Source: Halobacteriovoraceae bacterium (GTDB taxonomy: Bacteria; Bdellovibrionota; Bacteriovoracia; Bacteriovoracales; Bacteriovoracaceae). From it: 64,000 nucleotides of DNA. Of the stretch, positions 1 to 8,784 are shown in pieces. A program made the translations under genes and the position numbers. Below the pieces are notes generated by a model that was not told the origin of the DNA, ran no database searches, and worked only from the letters and a program-made list of their open reading frames with translations. Within the stretch, counting starts at the first letter, position 1. Every line of letters begins with the position of its first letter. The stretch is from the NCBI GenBank assembly GCA_002713145.1, contig PAVS01000007.1, positions 1 through 64,000 of the forward strand, given 5' to 3'.

Positions 1-147
1 GTTCTCTTCTTCATGAAGAAACTCCTTTAGGAGCTAGGTCTTCATTGACCTAAGAAGAGACAACATGTTAAAATTAAACATTGTTGCTGGTCGCTAGTAA
101 CAAGCTGAAAGTTGTTTAAAACCTCACCTCGTGGTGGGGTTTTTTTA
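1..147 (+). ncRNA. Structured RNA, tandem copy 1 (possibly cut at its 5' end by the window edge)
   Basis: No credible protein is encoded here. The sequence folds into an outer stem (TCTCTTC near 3-9 with GAAGAGA near 54-60) that encloses a palindrome TTCTTCATGAAGAA, a CTCC/GGAG hairpin and a TAGGTC/GACCTA hairpin. A second stem follows at 82-103 (TTGTTGCTGG with CTAGTAACAA, including G-U pairs), then a terminator. A second copy lies about 248 bases downstream with the same order of elements. I do not recognise the family. The promoter would be outside the window. Confidence 0.55.
120..146 (+). terminator. Rho-independent terminator of RNA copy 1
   Basis: AACCTCACC (120-128) pairs with GGTGGGGTT (133-141) around a four-base loop and is followed by a run of seven T. 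This is a textbook intrinsic terminator. Confidence 0.85.
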
Positions 148-160
148 TGCAACAAAACCA

Positions 161-182
161 AGCACAGGATTTCTCCTGTGCT
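161..182. other. Perfect 9-bp hairpin between the two RNA copies
   Basis: AGCACAGGA (161-169) and TCCTGTGCT (174-182) form a perfect stem with a TTTC loop, extended by ACC/GGT across a bulged A. No T-run follows on either side, so it is not an obvious intrinsic terminator. It could be a processing site, an operator or part of a longer transcript. Confidence 0.5.
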
Positions 183-201
183 GGTTATCAATAACAATTT
201 C

Positions 202-229
202 TTGAAGATAAAAAAATCAACAAGATAAT
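202..229 (+). promoter_or_regulatory. Candidate promoter of RNA copy 2
   Basis: TTGAAG (202-207) and GATAAT (224-229) are separated by 16 bases. A start near 236-238 would begin just upstream of the repeated RNA body at 249. Confidence 0.45.
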
Positions 230-248
230 TATTATTAATAAATGTGTA

Positions 249-397
249 GTTCTCTTCCTCATGAAGAAACTCCTTTTGGAGTAAGGTCCTCATTGACCTT
301 GAAAGAGACCACATGCTATTATTGAGATATTGCTGGTTATTAGTAACAAGTAAATGTGTAGTTAATAAACCCCTCCTTTATGGTGGGGTTTTTTTAT
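249..397 (+). ncRNA. Structured RNA, tandem copy 2
   Basis: It repeats copy 1 element by element: outer stem, near-palindrome around TCATGAAGAA, CTCC/GGAG hairpin, GGTC/GACC hairpin, GCTGGT stem and terminator. In the GGTC hairpin the outer pair changes from T-A (TAGGTC/GACCTA) in copy 1 to A-T (AAGGTC/GACCTT) here. That compensatory change supports selection on RNA structure. It has its own likely promoter at 202-229. The body is bracketed by two copies of TAAATGTGTAG (239-249 and 351-361). The family is unknown to me; a small regulatory RNA is the simplest reading. Confidence 0.6.
368..395 (+). terminator. Rho-independent terminator of RNA copy 2
   Basis: AACCCCTCC (368-376) pairs with GGTGGGGTT (382-390) with one T-T mismatch and is followed by a T-run. 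Sequence and position match the terminator of copy 1. Confidence 0.85.
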
Positions 398-469
398 GCA
401 AAATTTTGTCCAAGTTTGATTTTTGTAAGTGGTTAATTTTGTTGTGATTAGCCAGAGTGAATAATGTTT

Positions 470-1393
470 TTAGAACTTAAAGTCCTTTGGCACAGGATAT
501 ATCTTAAGCCAATCTTCTAATTCATACTTTTTTATATTCAAGCTTTTAGGAATGTTTTTATTACCAATGGCATCATTCTTTTTCATTCCTGGAATGCCTA
601 ATCTCTTTTGGGTGTCTAGCTCATGCAATTGTTCTTTGGAAATCCAATAAAAATAAGTACGAGGTTCAATATGAGTATCTGAAATATCAATAATGATCAT
701 CAAATAATACATTACCTTCTCTTCCCACAATCTTAAACCTGAGATGGATACAGATGATCCTTTTAATGGTGTTATAAAAGAAGTTTTAATTTCGACACCA
801 TCACCGTTGTTTAGCCAAGCATCACCCTGTTCTGACATCACCGATTTTTTCCATTGGTTCAGATTGATTATTCTTTTTTCAATTTTTATACCTCGTGATT
901 TGATATTCATTGTGCTTGAAACTTTGACCAAATCTCTCCATTCCATATGGTCCATATTTAAGAGTTGATATTCTTTTTGTATTTTCCAGTAGTTTTTAAA
1001 TATTTTATTTAAGTCAGGGATATTAGTTACAGGTGTCACTTCAATTTCAGATTCATCGATATCTTCATTTGTTTCTTCTTCAATAAAGTCTGAACCTAAG
1101 TACTCTCTTAATCGTAAATAACTTTCCTCTCCCGTGGTTTGATTGTTTTTGAATATATCAACGACCTCATGCGAGGGAGTGTGAGAAACACTTTTTGAAT
1201 GAGGTGTCTGGGATACAAAGTGATTGATTCTGGCATCCAAGACATTTAATTCTATGCCTAATTTATCAGCGACTTTCTTTCTATTTTCTCGACCAATCTT
1301 TGCTTTAAAGCAATAAAAAGCAAGCAGGTTAGGCTCTCCTGCCCATTTGAAATTAGGGCCTTTGGTTGTGCGAGGTTTTCTTAATTTTGTCAT
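470..1393 (-). CDS. PD-(D/E)XK nuclease-like protein of unknown family
   Basis: A 307-residue protein with a strong ribosome-binding site (AGAGGA five bases before the ATG). The N-terminal 60 residues are basic and helical, and a low-complexity acidic segment follows at about 100-120. The central-to-C-terminal part contains GDAW, then VEIKTSF after about 8 residues, followed by predicted strands. This D...ExK spacing is what one expects for a PD-(D/E)XK restriction-endonuclease fold, but that is an inference from motif alone. The gene lies 14 bases downstream of the zinc-ribbon gene on the same strand and is probably co-transcribed with it. No cognate methyltransferase is adjacent. It could instead be a DNA-repair or defence nuclease. 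Confidence 0.6.
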   Translation of the reverse strand: MTKLRKPRTTKGPNFKWAGEPNLLAFYCFKAKIGRENRKKVADKLGIELNVLDARINHFVSQTPHSKSVSHTPSHEVVDIFKNNQTTGEESYLRLREYLGSDFIEEETNEDIDESEIEVTPVTNIPDLNKIFKNYWKIQKEYQLLNMDHMEWRDLVKVSSTMNIKSRGIKIEKRIINLNQWKKSVMSEQGDAWLNNGDGVEIKTSFITPLKGSSVSISGLRLWEEKVMYYLMIIIDISDTHIEPRTYFYWISKEQLHELDTQKRLGIPGMKKNDAIGNKNIPKSLNIKKYELEDWLKIYPVPKDFKF

Positions 1394-1407
1394 AATTATC
1401 CTCTTTT

Positions 1408-1851
1408 TTAGTCAATGATGAGTAATTTTTCTTTCTTTAATTTCTGAGAAGCACACAGAGGACAAAATTCTCCATGAAACTCTATCACTTCTTTCGTTTT
1501 ACAATGCTCACATTGAGGAGTGGGGGGAGTATAAAGGTCTAACATACCTTTCTCTACCTGCTCAAAAAAATCTCTTCTTATGATTTCAAACTCAGCTCTC
1601 GCTGATTGATGTTCTTTTTCTCTTTGCTCTCCATTAAGAGTTTTGAATTTATCAAAGAAGTATTTAAAGAAAGTAGGCTCTTTCACTTTGCCTTGCAGCT
1701 CAACACCTGCTTGGTTTAATTCGCAATGAGGAGAGCTCTTTAAGCAATCATAGCAAAAATAGGTTGTGAATGAGGTCAATCTCCCAGCACCTTCAGTTTT
1801 GGTAAAACTAAAATCGCAGTGCTTACATGTGTATTTGATTTCTTGGGCCAT
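1408..1851 (-). CDS. Zinc-ribbon protein with four CxxC knuckles
   Basis: A 147-residue protein with CKHC near the N terminus, CYDC at about 33-36, then CEHC and CPLC in the C-terminal third. This gives two likely structural zinc sites joined by a charged helical middle (about 60-105). The central Glu/Lys-rich region may be coiled coil. No catalytic motif is visible. A purine-rich AAGGAG lies upstream at long spacing. It is first in a two-gene minus-strand unit with the nuclease-like gene and is divergent from addB. A nucleic-acid-binding or partner role for the downstream gene is possible but unproven. Confidence 0.65.
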   Translation of the reverse strand: MAQEIKYTCKHCDFSFTKTEGAGRLTSFTTYFCYDCLKSSPHCELNQAGVELQGKVKEPTFFKYFFDKFKTLNGEQREKEHQSARAEFEIIRRDFFEQVEKGMLDLYTPPTPQCEHCKTKEVIEFHGEFCPLCASQKLKKEKLLIID

Positions 1852-1999
1852 AATTAACTCGTTTCTCCTTTTCGGTTAAATAGATTTTAATGTGAATTTG
1901 TCTCAATTTTTAAGATTTTTCTTTGTTAGAATAATTCCACTGAAGCTTAAACGAAATATTCCGATAGGGATAAGCAATATAAAGGTATGAAAAGTAAAT

Positions 2000-4810
2000 A
2001 TGAATGATCTCATCAGTTGGTTGGGGCAGATACCCACATTTTCTCGCAAGTTTGTTATATTACCCAATAAAAACTTTCACTTTGAACTCAGAAAAGCTTT
2101 GGCAGAAGCTGAACAACTAAATTTATTGTTTAATTGTGAACTGCTTACTCCAACGGGCTTTGTCCATCAAAAGCTCTATGAGCTGGATGGGAGTAAAGTG
2201 GTAGGTTTACTTGATCTTATGTACTCCTTTCAAGTTTGTTTGGAAAAAGATCTCTTTGGTGAATTAGAATATTTCGATAAGGCTCAGATCAAAGACGGTA
2301 CCGGATATGCTGAGTGCTTTGCAAGATCCATCCTGGAGCTCGATCAAAGTGGCTTTCGGCCAAGTGATTTACTCCAACATAAGAGAAGAGAAGTTTCAAA
2401 TGAACCCCGGGTGAAAGATTTGGCCCAAATATGGCAGAAAATAAACGAGCTCGCTTTGAGTGATAAGGTGCTCTCTTATACCCAAGCCATGGATAAACTA
2501 GAGCAGTTAAAGCTTAAAAATATCTACTGGCTGAAAGCGGATGATTCTTATTCTATATTGGATAAGATTTCTGCTCTGTTTGATAAGAAAACACTCAAAC
2601 TACCTAGGCCTTCAATTGAATTTGAAATTGAGGACTGGGCCTCGGCGGAAGAAGAAGAAAAAGCCACACTTTATTGGATTATTGAAAATCTACAAAGAGG
2701 TTGTGAGCTTTCTGATTTGGCCATTGTCAGTTCTGGACCAAATCCTCGCATGATTTCTTATATCAATTATTATCTTGGTGGTGATTTTGTCTATTCTCCT
2801 CGAGGGGGAGAAGAATTCGGTGTAGGTGTGAGAGCAAATATTAATAGAGTGCTTCGGGCCATTGAAGAAAATCTTCCCGCAAAATTAATGCCCCGAATAT
2901 TTTGTCAGCTTATTGTGGATCCAAAGAGTTTTCAAAGCGCTAAGAAAGCTCAATATGCGGGAATTAAGAATTGTTTCTATCCTATGACAGAAGAAGACTG
3001 GATTGAGATTATTAACACAACAGGAAGTGTAGGTGGCAATAGGGCGAATAGCTCTGGAATTACGGACTGGAGTGAACGAATTTATGAGTACTGGCCTCGA
3101 ATTCATGCCTTTAAACCCAGCATCACAAAATTAGTGGAACTCACCAGGCTTGTGAATGAGAATCAAAGTTTAGATCTCATTGCACCGATATTTTCGACAT
3201 TCTTGAGAGACCATCACTATTTCTCACCCAAAGATAAACCTTTTATGGATCTCTTTTTCGCTGAGCTCGCTGAATATCAAAAAAGAAATTGGGCCAAAGA
3301 CGTCAAAGGAGAGAGATGCTTGAGTTTCATCTCAAGTTTATTATTTGATACCAGTTCAGCTTGTGGGAAGCTTGGGGAGAATAAAATTTTCTATGGAACT
3401 CTTGAGCAAGCGCTAGGTTTAAAATTTAAATCCCTCCGCTTGGTTGGTCTGCAAGAGGGAAGTTTTCCTCGTCTCCCCAAACAAGATGCGATTATACCGG
3501 ATGAGTATAGAGAACAGATAAGCTCACATCTAGCAACAACCCTGACAAAAATTGAGCAAGTGAAGACTAAGTTTAATATTTTATTAAGTTTTGCAAGTGA
3601 GAATTTAACTCTGAGCACTTACTCTCAAAATATCGATGGGTCTGAGAAGTCCTACTCAGGACTGATCTTAGATATGCTGGATAACCTGGGGCACTCCGAA
3701 AAACTTAAAGATCAATTCGCAAAGAAAGTGAGCGAGAGAAAACAAAAAATAGCTGAACTTAAAAAACGCAATCCCTACTTAGGCTTTTTAAAACTCGAAA
3801 GTATCAAACGCAAACCGGAAGAAAAACATCAAAAAATCCCTGAGGGTATGTTGCCACTGAGCTACGCTCTTAGCCGTAAGATTGAGGGCAGGCCAGATAA
3901 AAAATATGCTGGAATTGAAATAGACAAAGAACAAATTTTTAGTCCAAGTCAGGTCGGCACACTTTTGACCTGTCCCCAGAAATATCTTTATGAGCAAATA
4001 CTAGGCTTTAATGATATGGATGAGGTCTTAGAGTTAGGTGGGCTTGATCCTATGAGCCGTGGAACAATGATCCATTGGATGATTGAACAAATTGATAGGG
4101 ATATGGGCTTTGTGACTCTGGGGAAAATGCCCCAAGCTGAAAAAGATCAAGTGATCAGTCGGGTGATTAATCAATGTCTCAGAGAATTTCCTATTGTGAA
4201 TTTTTTTGGAAGTGAAGAAGCTCTTGCTCAGGAAGTCGAGGGATTTGAAAATATACTGGAACAAGTCATTCTCAGAGATACTGAATTAAATCTCGTTGAA
4301 ACCCAGCCTGAAAAAAAGATTGAGTTCAATTTGGGAGAGCTTAAATTCAAAGGTAAGGTCGATCGCATTGAAAAAAGAGCGAATGGTAAATTTCGAATTG
4401 TGGATTTTAAGTCTGGTCGTGGCTTTAATAAGAATAGAGAAAATAATCCCTTTGAGCCAGGCTACGATGTGCAGTTGGTTTTATATTTAAAAGGAATTTT
4501 GGATTCTCAATTACTGAAGAGCTCTGATATTGAAGCCCTTGAATTTAGATATCCCGAGAGTGATGATTTAGATTCAAGAGAGTTTACAAAAGATGATCTC
4601 AGCACTTTAATGAAGCTAGGGAAAAAGTGGTTCGATTTTATTCTCCATGCCCATGAAGAGCAGTACTATCCTATGAACCCAAGTGACGATAATTGTTATT
4701 ACTGCGCTTTTTCAGAAATTTGTGAAAAAAAACATCCGGACATTTTTGATACACCCGCGGCTCAATTATTTTATGAGATAGCTCAGCTAGAGGAGAGTGA
4801 AGATGAATAA
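2000..4810 (+). CDS. addB: AddB-like subunit of the AddAB helicase-nuclease
   Basis: A 936-residue protein that partners AddA in processing double-strand breaks for RecA loading. The C-terminal third has the RecB-type nuclease core: RGTMIHWMIEQ, then FKGKVDRIEK, then IVDFKSG, then QLVLYLKG. The family's iron-sulfur cysteines are also present, one in LLTCPQKYLYE before the nuclease core and three in CYYCAFSEIC after it. The N-terminal helicase-like half has no Walker A (the expected place reads FVILPNKNF), so it is probably an inactive scaffold that scans for recombination hotspots. The gene overlaps addA by 8 bases, which indicates translational coupling. Identification rests on domain order and the adjacent addA. 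Confidence 0.85.
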   Translation: MNDLISWLGQIPTFSRKFVILPNKNFHFELRKALAEAEQLNLLFNCELLTPTGFVHQKLYELDGSKVVGLLDLMYSFQVCLEKDLFGELEYFDKAQIKDGTGYAECFARSILELDQSGFRPSDLLQHKRREVSNEPRVKDLAQIWQKINELALSDKVLSYTQAMDKLEQLKLKNIYWLKADDSYSILDKISALFDKKTLKLPRPSIEFEIEDWASAEEEEKATLYWIIENLQRGCELSDLAIVSSGPNPRMISYINYYLGGDFVYSPRGGEEFGVGVRANINRVLRAIEENLPAKLMPRIFCQLIVDPKSFQSAKKAQYAGIKNCFYPMTEEDWIEIINTTGSVGGNRANSSGITDWSERIYEYWPRIHAFKPSITKLVELTRLVNENQSLDLIAPIFSTFLRDHHYFSPKDKPFMDLFFAELAEYQKRNWAKDVKGERCLSFISSLLFDTSSACGKLGENKIFYGTLEQALGLKFKSLRLVGLQEGSFPRLPKQDAIIPDEYREQISSHLATTLTKIEQVKTKFNILLSFASENLTLSTYSQNIDGSEKSYSGLILDMLDNLGHSEKLKDQFAKKVSERKQKIAELKKRNPYLGFLKLESIKRKPEEKHQKIPEGMLPLSYALSRKIEGRPDKKYAGIEIDKEQIFSPSQVGTLLTCPQKYLYEQILGFNDMDEVLELGGLDPMSRGTMIHWMIEQIDRDMGFVTLGKMPQAEKDQVISRVINQCLREFPIVNFFGSEEALAQEVEGFENILEQVILRDTELNLVETQPEKKIEFNLGELKFKGKVDRIEKRANGKFRIVDFKSGRGFNKNRENNPFEPGYDVQLVLYLKGILDSQLLKSSDIEALEFRYPESDDLDSREFTKDDLSTLMKLGKKWFDFILHAHEEQYYPMNPSDDNCYYCAFSEICEKKHPDIFDTPAAQLFYEIAQLEESEDE

Positions 4811-7800
4811 GACCTTAGCTGACCAAGCCCAAAGAGATGCGGCGATATTTGAGAAAGAACGTGACGTCACCGTGATGGCCGGAGCGGGGACGGGAAAGAC
4901 GGAACTCTTAAGTGATAGGTATATTGAATTGATAGCTCCTAAAAATGATAAGGACCCGGCTCTTGACGTGAAAAGAATCGCGGCGATCACTTTTACCAGA
5001 AGAGCTGCAGGTGAAATTAAAAATAGGATTCGCTCTAAACTGCTTAATCTTAAGCATGAGAAACTCTCTGACATTCGGTCCAAGCGAGTAGAAGATGCCC
5101 TACGAGATCTTGATACTGCTCTAATGGGAACGATTCATAGTTTTTCCGATAGGCTGCTCTCACTGAGACCTATTGAGGCGAAAATCTCTCCGGTTTATCA
5201 TTTAATAGAAGATGAAACAGCTCTTATTAATGAAACCACGAATAGGCTGGTGGAAGGAGCAAAGTCTTCTACGCTTAAAGATCAGTGGAGTTCAGTTGAA
5301 TACAGACCTGATGAGCAAGCTTTGAATATCACCAAAGATTTTTTTAATGATTTGAGAAGAACCGGCACACTTATCGAAGACATAACCAGAGGATTTCAAA
5401 CCACTCCAGGAATTAAATCTCTCATCATAAGTTGTGTGAATAATCGGGATAAAGCGGATTTGAAATACTATCGGGCCACTCAATATGATGAAAAACAATG
5501 TGAAGTTCATTTAAAGCAACTCTACCAAGATATCAAAAACGCACTCGACGCCGAAGATGAGGGGGAGCCTGCTTATCGCGCCCTAAGAGAGCGTCTTCCT
5601 CGTATTCAAAAAGCGATCAAGGCCAAAAATTTAGGGACGAGGGCCAGGTATTTGCAAAGTGTCTTTAATATTCCTGCTTTTAAAAAGGGTGTGGATTTTA
5701 ATAACAAAAACTTCGGCTACCAAATTAGAATAGGGCTGACGGGAGATTATAATAGAACATGCACTCGCTATAAGGAGCTGATCATGGATCCTATCAGCGA
5801 GGCAATTATGGCACCTCTGCCCCAAGTCTATCCTGTGATTTTAGCGATGTACGAAGATGTCAAAAGACGTTTTGAAGCGATCGATCAAATGGATTTATTA
5901 TTAAAACTTCGGGATGTGCTTGGACGTACCGAGGTTAAAACTTATTATCAAAGTTTGTTTGATCATTTATTTGTAGATGAATTTCAAGATACAGATCCTA
6001 TTCAAGCGGAAATCGTGCTGCATTTATGTGAAAAGCCAGGAAGTCTGACCATCATTGGAGATCCAAAGCAAAGTATTTACCGCTTTAGAAGAGCCGAGAT
6101 CTCCGAGTTTGCACGAGTGGTTCATCTCCTAAAAAAACGAGGGGCTTTGGAGTCGAGACTGAGTGTGAACTTTAGATCCAGCGCTGGGCTGATACGCTCT
6201 TTTAACCAGGCTTTTACCCATTACTTAGGTCCAATCGAAGAGGGACAGAGCGAATTTAATGCAAAAAGTGGTGAAGTTCACTACAGTCCTCTGGTGCCTT
6301 TTCATGGGGGTGCAAAACACCCTAGTGTTCGCTTCTTGCAACTTGATTCTGAGGGGGAGTCGGCTTCTACCGGAGCAAGAGAGTTAGATGCAAAACTCAT
6401 GGCCCGGTATGTGGCCAATATTGTGAAAGGAAATAGTGATATTAAGGCCAAGCCCCATGAAATTGCTATTCTAACCAGAGCGATGACTCATGTAGGTTTG
6501 ATTGTAAAAGAATTAAAAGGACTCGGCATAGAAGTTTATGTTTCCGGGGGAACCACCTATGGTGAATCTCTGGTGGTGCGAAAATTTATTTATCTTTTAA
6601 GTCTCGTCAGTCGAGATACAGCAGCAGGGCGGGCCCTATTGTTTAGTCCTGAAGTCAGTAGCGCTGGTGTGAAAAGTATTTTTAATGAAAAAGGAAGTGA
6701 AGTAGAACGTTGGTTATATCAATTGAGAAAAAAGAGAAATCTAAGAGCGGCCAGTCTAACGGCATTAGAAGTGATGGAAGGGCAACTCTTCTCTCAGATA
6801 CTCGGACTGGGGATCAATAGCGAAGATGATCTCTCCAATATTTATCGCTTTATCAATCTTTTTGATCAACAGGTGCAAGACTCAGGACTTGGCTTTGATG
6901 AAGGTGTGGACTGGGCACTGCAATGGCTTGAAGATCCACCTAAGATGAGCTCGCCCCTTAGGTCTGGAGAGAATGCGGTGAAGATCCTCACGATCCACCA
7001 AAGTAAAGGCCTAGAGTTTCCGGTGACGATTCTCTTAGATGCTTATGCGGGGGAGGGGATGTTTCGAACAGGTGCCCTCATGACCAGTGTGGATGGAGAG
7101 CAGTGGTTTGCGAAAGTGGGACAATTTGAAGCTCAGTATCCGACAAATGGTTTTCAAATAAAAGAGCGAGAAGAGCTGCAACATAAAAACGAGCAAAAAA
7201 GATTACAGTATGTGGCCTGCACTCGCGCTGAAAAATACCTAATTGTTCCCACCGCCCTTAATACGAATGAGAGGTGGCATGTGTATCCAAGAGTTTGGTC
7301 ACAACTTAAAAACGAAGGTTCCAAAGATATCCATGTCTATCCTGTGAGTCGCTGGAATGAAGAGCAAGACTTTCTCTATCCCTATGAACAACTCCCAGAA
7401 TATGTTCCCCTAAAGGTGGACAAAGAGATAGATCAAAAATGGAAGCTTCTTGATGAGGAAATGGCAAAGCTTATTGAGAGCTCAACCCAAAACAAATGGC
7501 TCATCACCAGCCCAACCAGCTTAAAGTCTGATCATCAGCATATTGAGTTTGAAATCATAAAAAATGATGAAGTCATCGCTCTTCAAAGTGGAGGCGCGGA
7601 GCTGGGAAATCAAATCCATGAAGTGCTCTATCACCATTTCACCCAGGGGATGGATCTCTCCTTGGCCCTGGCTAATTTTGCGGGTAATAAAGAGCAAGTG
7701 AACTCCCATGTGCAAAATGCCTTGAAAGCTCTTAGTCAAATCAAAGAAGCAGGGGGAACGCGAATGGGGGAAGTGCCTTTTACTTTGTATGAAAAAGAGG

Positions 7801-8033
7801 CGGGAAGACTCATCAACGGCATTATCGATCTTATTTTAGAACAAGACGGTGTTTACCATATCATTGACTTTAAAAGTGATGGAAAACTCACGCCTGAACT
7901 TATTGAACAATACTCCTCCCAGCTGGCCTGGTATAAAAAAGCGGTTTTACAGGCTAATCCCAAGGCCCAGGTTAAATTAAGTCTGTTGGGGACTGCTGCT
8001 GGGGAGTTGGTTGAGATTCTAGATAAAGAATAA
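4803..8033 (+). CDS. addA: AddA-like helicase-nuclease subunit
   Basis: A UvrD/Rep superfamily 1 helicase with a C-terminal RecB-type nuclease, about 1,076 residues. Visible motifs are Walker A AGAGTGKT (Lys32), DEFQDTDP, GDPKQSIYRFR, SVNFRSS, TIHQSKGLEF and VACTRAEK. The nuclease core GNQIHEVL, INGIIDL and IIDFKSDGK then QLAWYKK follows. I chose the ATG at 4803 because AGGAG (4791-4795) lies seven bases before it. A GTG at 4797 in the same frame is only one base from that Shine-Dalgarno. It overlaps the end of addB, so the two subunits are made together. Confidence 0.92.
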   Translation: MNKTLADQAQRDAAIFEKERDVTVMAGAGTGKTELLSDRYIELIAPKNDKDPALDVKRIAAITFTRRAAGEIKNRIRSKLLNLKHEKLSDIRSKRVEDALRDLDTALMGTIHSFSDRLLSLRPIEAKISPVYHLIEDETALINETTNRLVEGAKSSTLKDQWSSVEYRPDEQALNITKDFFNDLRRTGTLIEDITRGFQTTPGIKSLIISCVNNRDKADLKYYRATQYDEKQCEVHLKQLYQDIKNALDAEDEGEPAYRALRERLPRIQKAIKAKNLGTRARYLQSVFNIPAFKKGVDFNNKNFGYQIRIGLTGDYNRTCTRYKELIMDPISEAIMAPLPQVYPVILAMYEDVKRRFEAIDQMDLLLKLRDVLGRTEVKTYYQSLFDHLFVDEFQDTDPIQAEIVLHLCEKPGSLTIIGDPKQSIYRFRRAEISEFARVVHLLKKRGALESRLSVNFRSSAGLIRSFNQAFTHYLGPIEEGQSEFNAKSGEVHYSPLVPFHGGAKHPSVRFLQLDSEGESASTGARELDAKLMARYVANIVKGNSDIKAKPHEIAILTRAMTHVGLIVKELKGLGIEVYVSGGTTYGESLVVRKFIYLLSLVSRDTAAGRALLFSPEVSSAGVKSIFNEKGSEVERWLYQLRKKRNLRAASLTALEVMEGQLFSQILGLGINSEDDLSNIYRFINLFDQQVQDSGLGFDEGVDWALQWLEDPPKMSSPLRSGENAVKILTIHQSKGLEFPVTILLDAYAGEGMFRTGALMTSVDGEQWFAKVGQFEAQYPTNGFQIKEREELQHKNEQKRLQYVACTRAEKYLIVPTALNTNERWHVYPRVWSQLKNEGSKDIHVYPVSRWNEEQDFLYPYEQLPEYVPLKVDKEIDQKWKLLDEEMAKLIESSTQNKWLITSPTSLKSDHQHIEFEIIKNDEVIALQSGGAELGNQIHEVLYHHFTQGMDLSLALANFAGNKEQVNSHVQNALKALSQIKEAGGTRMGEVPFTLYEKEAGRLINGIIDLILEQDGVYHIIDFKSDGKLTPELIEQYSSQLAWYKKAVLQANPKAQVKLSLLGTAAGELVEILDKE

Positions 8034-8076
8034 AATTCTTAAAGTCTAAAATCTCAAGAATTGAGACCCAAATTTC

Positions 8077-8160
8077 TATAATAAAAGCATAACAAAACAG
8101 TACCCGCTCCTGTAGCACGTATGTGAACGCTCCTGCTGTCCTCTAATCTCACAATAGGAG
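8077..8160 (+). promoter_or_regulatory. Promoter and leader with twin CGCTCCTG repeats
   Basis: A perfect TATAAT at 8077-8082 (weak -35 TCAAGA at 8054-8059) would start a leader of about 77 bases. The leader holds two exact copies of CGCTCCTG (8105-8112 and 8128-8135). Each contains CTCCT, which is complementary to the AGGAG Shine-Dalgarno at 8156-8160. Alternative pairing could hide the ribosome-binding site; this is an inference. Confidence 0.45.
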
Positions 8161-8165
8161 ATTTT

Positions 8166-8747
8166 ATGAACAATGTATGCTTTTTAATGTCCACCCTTTT
8201 AGTTTTAATTCTCACTAGCTGCGCTTCTCACCAAGATCAAGTCCTTCAAACCATGGAAGATATTGAAAGACCTGAGTGGGCTACTCTTTCACAAACCATT
8301 CACTCTAAAGGAGGTAAACTCTATGCCGTGGGCTACACGGAAGGACAAGCTTCTAACCGCATCTCTGCTCTGATGCGTATCTCGGATAATAACGCTCGTT
8401 ATGAATTCTCACGAGAGATCACTAACCAGATGAACTTTATTTACCAAAACTTAGAAGAAGGGGTGAGCGAGGGGGGACAACTATCTCGTTTTTATGGAAC
8501 TGAGGTTTCAAAATTTCTCGCCCATGGCATTAGACAAGAAAAAAGGTATTGGGAAAAAGTCAAAACCTTTGATGCAGAAGGTGAGCCTACCATTCGTCTG
8601 CGTATTTACTCGCTGATATCTATTCGTGAATCAGATATGAAAAAGGCCATCCGCCAGGCGATCAATGACAAAAAAGAAATCACCAAGGCCATCAAACAAA
8701 AAATTGATGATCATATGGTCTCAGAAGTAGACAAGATGATGCAGTAA
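8166..8747 (+). CDS. LPP20-like outer-membrane lipoprotein
   Basis: A 193-residue protein with a lipoprotein signal: hydrophobic residues 4-17, then the lipobox LTSC, so the mature protein would start at Cys20. The mature part has RPEWA, then KLYAVGYTEG, then a helix with repeated Ala/Arg. This is the usual pattern of LPP20/FlgT-type lipoprotein domains. The C terminus is a Lys-rich amphipathic helix. The next gene, 37 bases downstream, begins its mature part with a similar W...YYVG arrangement, so the two probably work together at the outer membrane. The function is unknown. Confidence 0.65.
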   Translation: MNNVCFLMSTLLVLILTSCASHQDQVLQTMEDIERPEWATLSQTIHSKGGKLYAVGYTEGQASNRISALMRISDNNARYEFSREITNQMNFIYQNLEEGVSEGGQLSRFYGTEVSKFLAHGIRQEKRYWEKVKTFDAEGEPTIRLRIYSLISIRESDMKKAIRQAINDKKEITKAIKQKIDDHMVSEVDKMMQ

Positions 8748-8784
8748 AAAAAAGTTTTTCACTTAAACCTTTGAGGGGGAACAA

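Noticed and set aside
42-314. A 90-residue minus-strand open frame across the RNA copies
   Set aside because: It lies on the opposite strand of the repeated hairpins and terminators, has no ribosome-binding site and no recognisable domain.
1-400. A class I c-di-GMP riboswitch or other known riboswitch
   Set aside because: The conserved core elements of that class are absent, and no coding gene lies directly downstream on the plus strand.
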